Source of the DNA: Nibricoccus aquaticus
GTDB taxonomy: Bacteria > Verrucomicrobiota > Verrucomicrobiia > Opitutales > Opitutaceae
NCBI RefSeq assembly: GCF_002310495.1
Contig: NZ_CP023344.1
Location: 3,551,501-3,615,500, forward strand
DNA: 64,000 nt
Reading direction: 5' to 3'
Positions 18,200 to 28,378 of the stretch are shown here, piece after piece. Position 1 is the first letter of the stretch. The number at the start of each line of letters is the position of its first letter. A program made the position numbers and the translations under genes. The notes below the pieces were generated by a model. That model was not told the DNA's origin. It made no database searches and saw only the letters and a list, made by a program, of their open reading frames with translations.

Positions 18200-19017
18200 A
18201 GACGTTTTCGTTAAGGAACTGGGCTCAGGTGTTGTTGATGGTCGCTCTCGCGGTGGCGGCGCGTGGCGGCGAGCGCGTGGATATTCTCGTGCAGGGGGCG
18301 GAGAAGCTGGAGATCGGGATGATCCGCGAAGCGCTGAGCGATGCGCGCAAAGTGGAGGTGGGGCCGTTTTCGTTTTGGGTGGGGAAAGTGGGGCCGCATA
18401 AGGTTGCGGTGTCGCTGACGGGGCAGGGGCTGATCAACTGCACGGCGGCGACGGTACTGGGGATCGAGGAGTTTTCGCCGAAGTTGATCGTTAATCAGGG
18501 GACGAGCGGGGCGCAGGCGCCGTATCTCGGGCTTCACGACATCATCGTGGGGCGGCGGGCGCTGGACTATGGGAATTTTGTCACGCGGGTGCGCGGAGTC
18601 GGAGCGGGGAGCGATGCTCTGAGTTGGACGCCGCTCGCACAGAAGGTGAGGAAGGGGAAGGACGGGGAGTTGGTGGCGTTTCCGAAGGGGTTTGAGGGAG
18701 ATGCGGCATGCATTGAGGTCGCGATGCGGACGCGGAATCCGATGGGGAATTTGTACGAAGGCGTCATCGGGTCGGCGCATGAGATCAATCTGGAGCTGGA
18801 CCGGGTGAAGTGGTCGCGCGACACGTTTGGGATGGATGTGGAGGAGATGGAGTCTGGGCACGTGGCGGCGCTGGCGCACGCTTATGGCGTGAGGTACGTG
18901 GCGTTTCGGGTGGTGAGCGATGCGCCGTATGATGGAGTGCCATTTTATGCGCTAGCGGGCCGGGCGGGGGCGCTGTTCACGGTGAATTTCCTGAAGAATC
19001 TGCCGGCGCTGGAGTGA
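18196..19017 (+). CDS. Exported MTA/SAH-nucleosidase-like protein, catalytic residues intact
   Basis: The 273-residue protein has an N-terminal hydrophobic signal sequence. All three residues expected for an MTAN-type N-ribosyl hydrolase are recognisable: the N-terminal Glu (GAEKLEIGM), the Glu of the purine/ribose site (EEMESGHVA) and the catalytic Asp in FRVVSDAPYD. The ATGA overlap with the preceding paralogue suggests an operon and perhaps a heteromer. The likely activity is hydrolysis of a periplasmic adenine nucleoside (salvage), but the nucleoside is unknown. Confidence 0.75.
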   Translation: MKTFSLRNWAQVLLMVALAVAARGGERVDILVQGAEKLEIGMIREALSDARKVEVGPFSFWVGKVGPHKVAVSLTGQGLINCTAATVLGIEEFSPKLIVNQGTSGAQAPYLGLHDIIVGRRALDYGNFVTRVRGVGAGSDALSWTPLAQKVRKGKDGELVAFPKGFEGDAACIEVAMRTRNPMGNLYEGVIGSAHEINLELDRVKWSRDTFGMDVEEMESGHVAALAHAYGVRYVAFRVVSDAPYDGVPFYALAGRAGALFTVNFLKNLPALE

Positions 19018-19115
19018 GGGATGAAAAGTGAAGGGTGAAAGAGAGCGCGGAGCTGTGCGGCCGATGGTGAAAACCGATTTGCACGGCGGGGGTGGGGTGT
19101 TCACGTTGGCGGGCT

Positions 19116-20335
<1,220 letters not shown>

Positions 20336-20339
<4 letters not shown>

Positions 20340-21208
20340 AGAGCATGACCGGATTTGGGCGCGCGACGGCGGCGCTGGGGAATTATACGCTTACGGTGCA
20401 GGTGAATTCTGTGAACCGGAAGACATTGGATTTGCAGGTGTCGCTGCCGAATGAGTGGGAGGCGCTTGAAGCGCCGGTGGGCGAGCTGGTGCGGAAATAT
20501 GCGCTGCGCGGGAAGATCCATGTGAAGTTCGAGGTGACGGGATCTGAAGCGGCGCAGGCGGCGACGTGGGATGAGGCGGTGGTCGCGGCAAATCTGGACA
20601 AGCTCGCGGCGTTTGCGGCGAAGCGGGGTGTGACGTTTGCGCCGTCGGCCGACTTGCTGTGGAATGTAGCGAATGCGCAGCGGAAGAGTTCGCAGCTGCC
20701 GCCGGTCGAGGAGGCGCAGGTGGTGGCGCTGGCGACGACGGAGGAGGCATTGAAGGCGTTTTCGGCGATGCGCGCGAAAGAGGGAGCGGCGCTGATGACG
20801 GATTTTCAGGCGCGGCTAGCGATCTTGCGCGTGCAGGTGGCGATCGTGGCGGAGCGCGCGCCGCAAGTGGCGCCGACTTATCGCGAGTTATTGCTCAAGC
20901 GTCTGCGTGAGGCGGGGCTGGAGTTGAAAGTGGATGATGAGCGCGTGCTCAAGGAAGTGGCGTTGTTTGCGGATCGCTCGGATGTGACCGAGGAGCTGAC
21001 GCGGTTGAAGAGTCATCTGGAGCAGTTCACGACGTTGCTGAAGAGCGACGGTGAGATCGGGCGGAAGTCGGAGTTTATTTTGCAGGAGATCGGGCGTGAA
21101 GTGAACACGACGGGCGCGAAGGCGAATGATCTCACGATTTCGAAAGCGGTGATTGAGCTGAAGAATGAGCTGGAGCGAATTCGCGAGCAGATCGCGAATG
21201 TGGAGTGA
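20336..21208 (+). CDS. YicC/YloC-family endoribonuclease
   Basis: The 290-residue protein begins [10 protein letters not shown] and ends with the conserved region [26 protein letters not shown], both typical of YicC/YloC. E. coli YicC is an endoribonuclease acting on small RNA and mRNA. Translation is coupled to trpB by a 4-base overlap. The following intergenic region carries dispersed repeats and a 13-bp inverted repeat. Confidence 0.92.
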
Positions 21209-21250
21209 AGTGCCGTTGGCGAATAGTCGTGGCTGTTCTTTGTGCGGTTA

Positions 21251-21372
21251 GTTGAAGCGCGAAGACGCAAAGGCGCTAAGGTCGGAGAAAAGGAATCGGA
21301 ATGGGAGATCGCGGAATCGCGGAAGCGCTGAACAATCCATTCGTAGTTTTCCTATCCGCGATTCCGCTATAA
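21251..21372. repeat. Intergenic cluster of dispersed repeats with a 13-bp inverted repeat
   Basis: A copy of the GCGAAGACGC(A/G)AAGGCGCTAAG family lies at about 21256-21287, followed by a GCGGAATCGCGGA element (21311-21323). Its exact reverse complement, TCCGCGATTCCGC, is at 21355-21367. The inverted repeat sits between the convergent yicC and permease genes and may act as a weak two-way transcription stop. Confidence 0.65.
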
Positions 21373-21382
21373 GGTATTTTGA

Positions 21383-22969
21383 TCAGGCGTGAGCGTCGTG
21401 GTGGACGGGCTCGGGCGGGAGCGGAGTGACTCCAGAGAATTTGGCGCATGCGGCGAGCCAGGCGGCGACGATGAGGTAACTGGCGGCGATGGCGGGCGAG
21501 TGGCCGATGCCGATGCGTTCGCCGTGCATGAAGCCGAAGAAGGTCAGGGCTGCGCCGACGGCGGCGAAGGCGGAGGCGCGCCAGAGTTGTCGCTCGATGA
21601 TGAATACAGTCACGGCACTCAGGATGATGCCGCCGAGCACGGCGCCTCCGCCGAGGATTTCGAGTCCGTGGAAGAGTACGCCTTCGTTTTTCATTTTTTC
21701 TATGAGTTCGGGAGAGACACTGATGATGCCTGCGGCGGCGAGGGCTCCTTTGGCTTGGGCGAGCGCCCAGGCGGCGACGTGGGGAACGAGCGCGACGATG
21801 ATGGCTGGAGCGTGGCGGCGAGGCGTTTCTTGAAAGGCCTGCGAGCCGATCAACATGCCGATGTAGAGAAGGATGGGCAGGATCGCGACGACCGGAATCG
21901 CAGCGAGCATGACGGGGACGATGCCGAGCCAGCAGAGGGTGATGATCATCACGCCGGTGAAGAGTGAGTAGCCGACGCGGCCACCCATCGCTTTCCAGCC
22001 GGGGTGCCCGATGTACACGGCGAGGATGAACGGGTTGCCCATCAGGCAGCCGATCATGCTGATGACGCCGTCGGCCACGAGTACCTTGGTCGTGGGGAAA
22101 CTGTCGCCGGCGGCGGAGGCGCTTTCGACGTTGTCGATGGCTTCGACGAGGTCGTAGAGGCCGAAGGGAATCGCGGTGACGAGGAGTACGCCGAGGAATT
22201 CGAAGCCGGAGAAGACGTGGCCGAAGGCGGGCAGCGGAATGCTGAATCCGAAGTGCGTGAAGGACGCGGTGAGGCCGCTGAGAGAGAGTCCGCCGAAGTT
22301 GAAATCGAAGAGCGTGGAGCCCCATGCGATAAGCGTGCCGACGGCGATGGCGACGAGTCCGGCGGGGAGGCCGCGAAAATAGCGGACGCCGCCGAACCAG
22401 TTCACGAGCAGGACGACGAAGCAGAGGAGGCCGATGGCGGGCGTGAGGTACATCTGGAGCGCGGGGCGCATCGAGATGAAGGTGATCGAGACGCCGGCGA
22501 GTGTGCCGAGGAGCGCAGCGCGCGGGGTGACTTTGCGAACCCATTTGCCGACGAAACCGCCGAGGACGAGGACGATGCTTTGGATGAAACACCAGGTGAG
22601 GCCGGCTTCCCAGGCTTTGATGGGATCACCGGTCTGGAGTTTGATGGGGAGCATGACGACGAAGACGCCGATGAACATGTGGCCGACGCCGGGGCCAGAG
22701 GGGAGGGCGCAGACATCGGTGCGGCCAGTGCGTCGGGCGAGGTCGTAGGCGAGCCACGCGTAGTATCCGGTGGACAAGCACAGCATGAGGCCGACGGCGG
22801 GGAGGATGCGGCCGAAGACGAGGTCGTCGGGCATCTGCAGCACGAAGCGGAGGAGGCCGGTAAGCGTGAGGACGTTGACGAGGATGTTGGTGCCGAAGCC
22901 GAAGAAGGCGTTCCAGTCGCCTGGGACCCAGAGCCTGGGTTTGGCGAGGGTGGGAGTGATTGCGGTCAT
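21383..22969 (-). CDS. NCS2/AzgA-like nucleobase permease
   Basis: This 528-residue integral membrane protein has about 12-14 hydrophobic helices. It begins with LWVPGDWNAFFGFGTN and contains short helical-hairpin signatures of the NCS2 superfamily (ALPSGPGVGHMF, TAIPFGLYDLVEAIDNVESA). Members import purines, pyrimidines or related ureides with protons. It lies immediately downstream of a BiuH-like hydrolase and an AtzE-like amidase on the same strand, separated only by a dispersed repeat, so a ureide or nucleobase-like substrate is a reasonable inference. Confidence 0.82.
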   Translation of the reverse strand: MTAITPTLAKPRLWVPGDWNAFFGFGTNILVNVLTLTGLLRFVLQMPDDLVFGRILPAVGLMLCLSTGYYAWLAYDLARRTGRTDVCALPSGPGVGHMFIGVFVVMLPIKLQTGDPIKAWEAGLTWCFIQSIVLVLGGFVGKWVRKVTPRAALLGTLAGVSITFISMRPALQMYLTPAIGLLCFVVLLVNWFGGVRYFRGLPAGLVAIAVGTLIAWGSTLFDFNFGGLSLSGLTASFTHFGFSIPLPAFGHVFSGFEFLGVLLVTAIPFGLYDLVEAIDNVESASAAGDSFPTTKVLVADGVISMIGCLMGNPFILAVYIGHPGWKAMGGRVGYSLFTGVMIITLCWLGIVPVMLAAIPVVAILPILLYIGMLIGSQAFQETPRRHAPAIIVALVPHVAAWALAQAKGALAAAGIISVSPELIEKMKNEGVLFHGLEILGGGAVLGGIILSAVTVFIIERQLWRASAFAAVGAALTFFGFMHGERIGIGHSPAIAASYLIVAAWLAACAKFSGVTPLPPEPVHHDAHA

Positions 22970-22990
22970 GGAGTTGAGCGGCGGTTGGCG

Positions 22991-23040
22991 GTTAAGTTGA
23001 ATCGCGAAGACGCGAAGGCGCTAAGGTCGGAGCGAAGGAG
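22991..23040. repeat. Dispersed repeat, GCGAAGACGCGAAGGCGCTAAG family
   Basis: This is one of the best copies of a family also seen at about 21256, 29401, 40171, 40234, 41257 and 42258, all in the same plus-strand orientation. It fills most of the gap between the permease and the BiuH-like gene. Confidence 0.75.
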
Positions 23041-23083
23041 GGCGGCGCGGGTGCGTGAGTTTCGGGCGCTGGGCAGACGATGA

Positions 23084-23767
23084 TCAGGGGAGCGCGAAGA
23101 GGATTTTTTCGGAGGACGTGACCCAGCCGAAGATGCCGGTTTGGGCTTTGATCATGGCGAGGCCGGCGGCGTGGAAGTCGGGGAAGTAGGAGCCGACGCA
23201 GTCGGAGGGGACGAGACAGTCGTAGCCGCGGTCGTTGGCTTCGCGGACGGTGGTGTGGACGCAGACCTCAGTGGTGACGCCGGTGACGATGAGCTGGCGG
23301 ATGCCGCGGTTCTGGAGGATGGCGTGGAGATCGGTGGCCCAGAAGGCACCTTTACCGGGTTTGTCGATGATCGGTTCGCCGGAGATGGGCGCGAGTTCGG
23401 GGATGATGTCGTGGCCGGCTTCGCCGCGAACGAGGATGCGCCCCATGGGGCCGGCGTCGCCGATGGTGGTCGGGCCGCGGCCGCGGATTTTTTTGCTTTC
23501 GGGGAGATCGGCGAGATCGGGGCGGTGACCTTCGCGGGTGTGTAGGACGGTGAGACCGAGCGAGCGCCAGGCGGCGAGGAGGCGTTGATTGGGCGCGATG
23601 GTGCGGCGGAGTTGGGAGACGTCGTTGCCGAGGGCTTCGCCGAAGCCGCCGGGCTCGAGGAAGTCGCGCTGCATGTCGATGATGAGCAGAGCGCAGGTCG
23701 CGGGCGTGAAGGTGAACGCGTAGGGCTCGGCTTCGATGGACAGTGATGTTAGGCGGAGCGGTGTCAT
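23084..23767 (-). CDS. Isochorismatase-family amidohydrolase, biuret-hydrolase (BiuH/RutB)-like
   Basis: The 227-residue cysteine hydrolase has the triad D31 (IIDMQRDF), K136 (DKPGKGAF) and C169 (TTEVCVHT). The segment HTREGHRPDLADLP, the IIPELAP stretch and TTVREANDRGYDCL closely recall biuret and ureidoacrylate amidohydrolases as I know them. The predicted reaction is hydrolytic release of ammonia from a biuret- or ureide-like amide in the cytoplasm. The ATG at 23767 is 10 bases past the AtzE-like stop; sequence upstream in frame overlaps that gene and is not coding. It is the third gene of the minus-strand AtzHG-AtzE-BiuH set. Confidence 0.82.
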   Translation of the reverse strand: MTPLRLTSLSIEAEPYAFTFTPATCALLIIDMQRDFLEPGGFGEALGNDVSQLRRTIAPNQRLLAAWRSLGLTVLHTREGHRPDLADLPESKKIRGRGPTTIGDAGPMGRILVRGEAGHDIIPELAPISGEPIIDKPGKGAFWATDLHAILQNRGIRQLIVTGVTTEVCVHTTVREANDRGYDCLVPSDCVGSYFPDFHAAGLAMIKAQTGIFGWVTSSEKILFALP

Positions 23768-23777
23768 CGGGACGCGG

Positions 23778-25175
23778 TTACAAGGCGGCGACGCGGGCGG
23801 TGCAGACGCCGGATTTTTCGAGCTGACGGGCGACGCGGAGGAGGGTGGCTTCGGCCCAGGGAGCGCCGATGAGCTGGACGGCGATGGGCATTTCGCCGGG
23901 GCGGTGTATCGGAACGGCGACGACGGGGAGGCCGGCGAGGCTGATGGGTTGGGTGAAGAGGCCGAGGTTGGGGCGCACGGACATTTCAACGCCGTCGAGT
24001 GTCATCATCTGCTGGCCGAGGAAGGTGGCGGAGACGGGGGTCGCGGGAGCGAGGAGGACGTCGACGTTTTGGAAAACGGCGCGGACCTGATCGCGCCACC
24101 AGGCGCGGAAGCGCTGGGCGTGGGTGTACCACGCGGCGGGGAGCATCGCGCCAGCGGCGAGGCGGTCGCGCATGTTGGGATCGAAATCGGCGGCGCGGGT
24201 GCGGAGGCGTTCGAGGTGAAGTTGTCCGCCCTCGCAGGCGCTGATGGTGTAGCCAGCGGCGCGGGCGAGCGCGGGGTCGGGGAGTTCAGTGCGGGCCGTG
24301 GCACCCAAGGCGGAGGCGATGGTGGCGACGGCGGCGAGGGCTTGGGGCGAGGCGCTTTTTTCGAAGTACCCGCCGAGGGTGGCGATACGCACCGGGGGAG
24401 AGGGTGAGTCGAGCGCGGGCGAGGCGAAATCCGGGGCGCGGGTGGTGCAGGCGGCGTCGCGCGGGTCGAAGCCCTGCATGGCGTCGTAGGAGGCGGCGAG
24501 GTCGGCGACGGAGCGGGCGAAGGGGCCGATGTGATCGATGCTGTGTACAAACGGAAAGCTGCCGCCGCGACCGAGACGACCGTAGGTGGGCTTGAGGCCG
24601 AAGAGTCCGCAGAAGGAGGAGGGGACGCGGATGGAGCCGTTGGTATCGGTCCCGAGGGAAATGGGTACGAGGCCGGCGGCGACGGCGGCTCCGCTGCCGC
24701 CCGAAGAACCACCGGCGGAGCGGGCGAGATCGTGGGGATTACGGGTGGGGCCGTCGTGGACGTTTTCGGTGACGAAGTCGTAGGCGTATTCGCCCATGTT
24801 GAGCGCGCCGAGGCAGATGGCGCCGGCGGCTTTGAGGCGGGTGATGGCGGTGGCGTCGGAGGTCGCGGGCGGGTGTGAGCGGTTGATTTTCGAGCCCGCG
24901 ACCGTGACGACGCCTTCGAGGTCGAACAGGTTTTTGACGGCGTAGGGGACGCCGGTCAGGGGGCCCGCGGGTATGCCGCTGGAGAGAGCTTCATCGACGG
25001 CGGCGGCTTCGGCGAGGGCGCGCTCGGCGGTGACGGTCGTGAAGGCGTTGATACGGGCGTGGGTGTCGGTGATGCGGGTGAGCAGGGCCTCAGTTACGGC
25101 GCGCGCGGTGGTCTGGCGCGCGCGGATGGCGGCGGAGATTTCCAGTGCGGTAGCGGTGTGCGGGACGAAGGTCAC
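23778..25175 (-). CDS. AtzE-family amidohydrolase (amidase signature)
   Basis: This 465-residue GatA-like amidase has a complete Ser-cisSer-Lys triad: K81 (PYAVKNLFD), S157 (AGGSSGGSG) and S181 (TDTNGSIRVP). The TDTNGSIRVP variant is the form I associate with AtzE, the 1-carboxybiuret hydrolase subunit. AtzE needs the small partner AtzG, and an AtzG-like domain is supplied by the upstream fusion gene. Its GTG start overlaps that gene's stop (GTGA), a sign of tight translational coupling and complex formation. The physiological substrate may be a ureide rather than an s-triazine product. Confidence 0.88.
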   Translation of the reverse strand: MTFVPHTATALEISAAIRARQTTARAVTEALLTRITDTHARINAFTTVTAERALAEAAAVDEALSSGIPAGPLTGVPYAVKNLFDLEGVVTVAGSKINRSHPPATSDATAITRLKAAGAICLGALNMGEYAYDFVTENVHDGPTRNPHDLARSAGGSSGGSGAAVAAGLVPISLGTDTNGSIRVPSSFCGLFGLKPTYGRLGRGGSFPFVHSIDHIGPFARSVADLAASYDAMQGFDPRDAACTTRAPDFASPALDSPSPPVRIATLGGYFEKSASPQALAAVATIASALGATARTELPDPALARAAGYTISACEGGQLHLERLRTRAADFDPNMRDRLAAGAMLPAAWYTHAQRFRAWWRDQVRAVFQNVDVLLAPATPVSATFLGQQMMTLDGVEMSVRPNLGLFTQPISLAGLPVVAVPIHRPGEMPIAVQLIGAPWAEATLLRVARQLEKSGVCTARVAAL

Positions 25176-25738
25176 GGCGTGAAGACGTGGGCGGGTTCGA
25201 GGTCGTCGGGGAGCGCGAAAGCGAGGAGTGGCGCGGCGATGGCGGCGGTGCGGTCGAGGTTGAGCGCGATGCCCTCGCGTTGTGCTGCGGAGAGCGGGAG
25301 GTGGAGGGCGGCGGCCATCTGATCGATGTAGCCGGGCCAGGAGGATGCGGGCGGGGTGTTGGAGACGTGGGCGGAGGCGATGCGCCAGCCGGTGTCGGGG
25401 ACGCGGATCCAGACTTGGGTTTGACGGCCGTGGCGGAGCTGGCCGGCGAAGACGACGGAATATTCGTATTGGGTGACGGCGGTGTCGGTGCCGAAGGCTT
25501 GCACGGTGGTGCGGAGCGGGGTGCGGTCGCGGAAATTGATCACGCGGTTTTTGCGAAATTCAGCGATGGCCTCGGCGCCGTAGAGGTGCTCGTTGACGCC
25601 GAAGCGGATCGCATGGGGTGAATCCCAGAAGAAGCCGGTGAGGGCATCGACGTCGTTGCTGAGGAGCGCGCGTTCGTAGGCTTCGAATTGCGCGGTGACC
25701 TCGGCGATGACGGTGGGGTCGTTGAAAGGAAGGGGCAT
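25172..25738 (-). CDS. AtzH-like (DUF3225) / AtzG-like (DUF4089) fusion protein
   Basis: The 188-residue protein has two parts. Residues 1-130 form a SnoaL/NTF2-like DUF3225 domain (EVTAQFEAYERALLSNDVD, FWDSPHAIRFGVNE, ASAHVSNTP), the type of AtzH, a decarboxylating amidohydrolase of the cyanuric-acid pathway. Residues 136-188 match the small GatC-like AtzG/DUF4089 subunit (YIDQMAAALHLPLS, LDRTAAIAAPLLAF, EPAHVFTP), which stabilises AtzE. In Pseudomonas sp. ADP these are separate polypeptides; here they share one frame with no internal stop. It is the first gene of the set and its stop overlaps the AtzE-like start. Confidence 0.8.
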   Translation of the reverse strand: MPLPFNDPTVIAEVTAQFEAYERALLSNDVDALTGFFWDSPHAIRFGVNEHLYGAEAIAEFRKNRVINFRDRTPLRTTVQAFGTDTAVTQYEYSVVFAGQLRHGRQTQVWIRVPDTGWRIASAHVSNTPPASSWPGYIDQMAAALHLPLSAAQREGIALNLDRTAAIAAPLLAFALPDDLEPAHVFTP

Positions 25739-25745
25739 GACTCTG

Positions 25746-25779
25746 GAGTAGCGAGTAGCGGGTAGTGAGTAGCGAGTAG
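25746..25779. repeat. Short direct repeats, AGTAGCGAGTAGCG type
   Basis: Four imperfect copies of a 7- to 8-base unit (G-G/A-GTAGCG/TA) lie between the fusion gene and the TonB-dependent receptor. No coding potential or known function. Confidence 0.6.
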
Positions 25780-25885
25780 ACGGAGGAAGACCTCTGAAGT
25801 GTTTTAGCAGGGGGTGGGCCAGCGGCGGCGGAAGGGCGGGCTATGAACCCCAAGGCTCCCGCCGCCATGAACTACACAACACCCG

Positions 25886-28336
25886 TTACCACTTGTAGGT
25901 GACGGTAAGTTCGGCGGTCGGGCCCTGGCTGGGGCTGATGAAGGTGTCCCAGAAGAGGAACTGCGGGGCGTACGACTTTTCGTCGAAGATGTTGTTGGCG
26001 TTGATGCGGAAGGACCACGGGCCGGTGTTGTAGAAGATGGCGGCGCGGTAGGTGGTGTACTCGGGGAGTTTGATCTGCTGGGCGTATCCGGAGTAGAAAG
26101 ACGAGACGTAGGTGCCTCCGAAGGAACCGCCCCAGCCCTTGGGAGAGGTATAGGTGGTGCCGAGGGAGAAGACCTTCTGGGGCGTGGGTGCCTCGATCGG
26201 CGTTTGCACACCGAGAACCTGGCCGGTGCTGACGAAGCGGCCGCCGTAAACGAGCGTGGGGTCGAGGCCGAGAGCGCCGGGCGGGACGCCTAGGAAAAAA
26301 GGCGGATTCTTGAGGAGCGTCTTCTGCCAGGTGGCGGCGGCGGTGAAGCTGAGCGTCTTCGTCGGCGCGAAGCGGGCTTCGAGTTCGGTGCCTTCGGACT
26401 CGTAGGTGTCGAAGGTGCCGGCCTGGGAGTTGAAGGCGGTTTTCTCCTGCTCGTAGTAGGCGAGGGTGGCGTAGAGGCGGTTTTTGAGGAGCGAGCCTTT
26501 GAGGCCGATCTCGGAGATTTCGGAATCTTGCAGCCAGGTGCCTTGGGCGAGGTTGAGGCGGTCGATCATGCCACCCTGGCCGAGTTCGAGGTAGCGAGAT
26601 TCGGCGTGAGTGACGTAGGTACTGAGGCCGGCGGGGAGCTTGTAGTTGACGCTGGCGTTGTAGGTGAAGGCGGAGTCGCTGGCGGAGACTTCCTGGAAGA
26701 CCGAGGCGAGGTCGGTGCCGTTGGTGGTGGCTTCGTAGCGATCCCAGCGACCGCTGAGGATGACGCCGAGTTTTTCGAAGAAGGTGGCGTCGATGAGGCC
26801 GAAGATACCGAAGTCGGAGAAATCGCCGGTCTGTCTCCAGTTGTAGGGTACGTTACCGGTGCCGGTGTGGGCGCCTTCGAAGCGGTCGTTGCCGGTGGCG
26901 CCGACGGAGATGTCGCGGCGGTCGAGGACCTGGTAACCGCGGCCGCGTGATTCGCGTTCGTCGCCGTCGGAGTAGCGGAAGGAGACGCCGAAGATTGTAT
27001 CGAGGACGGTGTGCTCGGAGGGCGTGAGCTTGAGGTTGGCGGTGGTCTTGTTCTCGAAAGCCATCGCGACGTAGTCGGCGGTGAAGCCGTAGCTCGAGTA
27101 CTTCGTGTGATTCATGGAGTCGTAGAACGACTGGTTCTTCACGTTGAAGTCGGACGTGAAGGTTTTGGTGATGTCGAAGTAGAGCGTGAGTGCGTCGGTT
27201 TGGGAGAAGTCACCGGGCTCCACCTGCACGGTGTTGTGGCCGATGCTGGTGTACTTGACGGTGGTGGGATCGAGGCGGAAGGCGGCCTGCTGGTTCGCGG
27301 TGAGCGCGCCGTAGGGGAACGGGTCGGCGAAGGCGAATTGCTCGAGCGAATACGCGCTAATTTCGGACGGGCTGAGGTAGCCGTTGCCGTTGGTGTCGAG
27401 ATTGAGCGCGGGGCGGCCGGAGAGGTAGCGGCCGCCGTTGGTATCGATCAGCTCCTGGGTGACGCGGTTCCAGCCGAGGGACTGGTTGAGGTCGGCCCAC
27501 TGGGCCATGACGCCGTATTCGAGGAGAACGGAGTCGGAGAGCTCGGTATCGACGGCCAGCTGGGCGAGGGTGCCCTTGTTGTAGATGTTGTTGTAGTAGT
27601 TTTCGGAGTCCTCGGTCTGGATGAAGCCGTAGGCGCCGGAGCGTTTGCCGAAGAGGGAGAAGGGCGTGCCGTATTCGACACTGGCGATTTTCTTGTCGTA
27701 GGTGCCGAGCGTGACAGAGGCGATGCCCTGGGGTTTCTCGATGAACTTGGCGGTTTTGCTCTTCGCGGTCTTGGGGATGAAGTTGAGGATGCCGCCGACT
27801 TTGCCGCCGCCGTAGACGGGCGGAGGCGGACCCTTGATGATCTCGACGAAGTCGGTCGAGGCGATGGGCGTGGGGAAGTTGCCGCGATTTTCGATGCGGC
27901 GGAAACCGCGGAAGAAGTTGTCGGCGCGCTCGCCGCGAACATCGAGGGCGCCGGGGACGCCGAAATAGTTTCCGGTGAAAGAGCCGGCGGTGACGGCGAC
28001 GAAATCGTTGACGGTGCGGATGCCGTAGAGATCGGTGAGGGAGCTTTCGATGACGGTGATCGAGCGGGGAGTGTCTTGCACGGCGCGATCGGTGCCGAAG
28101 ACGGTGCTGGTTGGTCGCGACGGGAGAACGCTGTAGAGGTCGAGTTCGCCGGCGTCGGTTTCGATGTCGGCGAGTTTCACGACCTCGTCGGAGGCGGCGG
28201 GCTGGGCCAGGAGCGCGACGGGGAGGAGGCTCATCGCGATGAGCAGGCGGCGGGCGGGAGAGGCGTGGCGAACGGCGGGTGATGTGCGCCGGGAGAGACT
28301 TGGGCAAAAACGAGCAGGCTGGTTGGTGTCGGTCAT
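25886..28336 (-). CDS. TonB-dependent outer-membrane receptor with an EF-hand-like loop
   Basis: This 816-residue receptor has a signal peptide with a long n-region (hydrophobic core MSLLPVALLAQPAA). A plug domain follows (QDTPRSITVIESSLTDLYG; DFVEIIKGPPPPVYGGGKVGG), then a 22-strand-type barrel ending in the aromatic TVTYKW terminus. It imports a bound ligand with TonB energy. An unusual extracellular-loop segment encoded at 27362-27397 reads DTNGNGYLSPSE, a textbook EF-hand calcium loop. It lies upstream of the AtzHG-AtzE-BiuH-permease genes on the same strand and divergent from a GntR regulator, so it probably admits the substrate of that pathway. Confidence 0.92.
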   Translation of the reverse strand: MTDTNQPARFCPSLSRRTSPAVRHASPARRLLIAMSLLPVALLAQPAASDEVVKLADIETDAGELDLYSVLPSRPTSTVFGTDRAVQDTPRSITVIESSLTDLYGIRTVNDFVAVTAGSFTGNYFGVPGALDVRGERADNFFRGFRRIENRGNFPTPIASTDFVEIIKGPPPPVYGGGKVGGILNFIPKTAKSKTAKFIEKPQGIASVTLGTYDKKIASVEYGTPFSLFGKRSGAYGFIQTEDSENYYNNIYNKGTLAQLAVDTELSDSVLLEYGVMAQWADLNQSLGWNRVTQELIDTNGGRYLSGRPALNLDTNGNGYLSPSEISAYSLEQFAFADPFPYGALTANQQAAFRLDPTTVKYTSIGHNTVQVEPGDFSQTDALTLYFDITKTFTSDFNVKNQSFYDSMNHTKYSSYGFTADYVAMAFENKTTANLKLTPSEHTVLDTIFGVSFRYSDGDERESRGRGYQVLDRRDISVGATGNDRFEGAHTGTGNVPYNWRQTGDFSDFGIFGLIDATFFEKLGVILSGRWDRYEATTNGTDLASVFQEVSASDSAFTYNASVNYKLPAGLSTYVTHAESRYLELGQGGMIDRLNLAQGTWLQDSEISEIGLKGSLLKNRLYATLAYYEQEKTAFNSQAGTFDTYESEGTELEARFAPTKTLSFTAAATWQKTLLKNPPFFLGVPPGALGLDPTLVYGGRFVSTGQVLGVQTPIEAPTPQKVFSLGTTYTSPKGWGGSFGGTYVSSFYSGYAQQIKLPEYTTYRAAIFYNTGPWSFRINANNIFDEKSYAPQFLFWDTFISPSQGPTAELTVTYKW

Positions 28337-28378
28337 GGGAAAAGGGAAGGCGGGCGCAAAAAGCACTGCGTATGCCAT

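Noticed and set aside
25172-25738. AtzH/AtzG fusion as a frameshift or assembly artefact
   Set aside because: The frame is continuous with consistent codon use through the linker, and both overlaps with the AtzE-like gene are regular.
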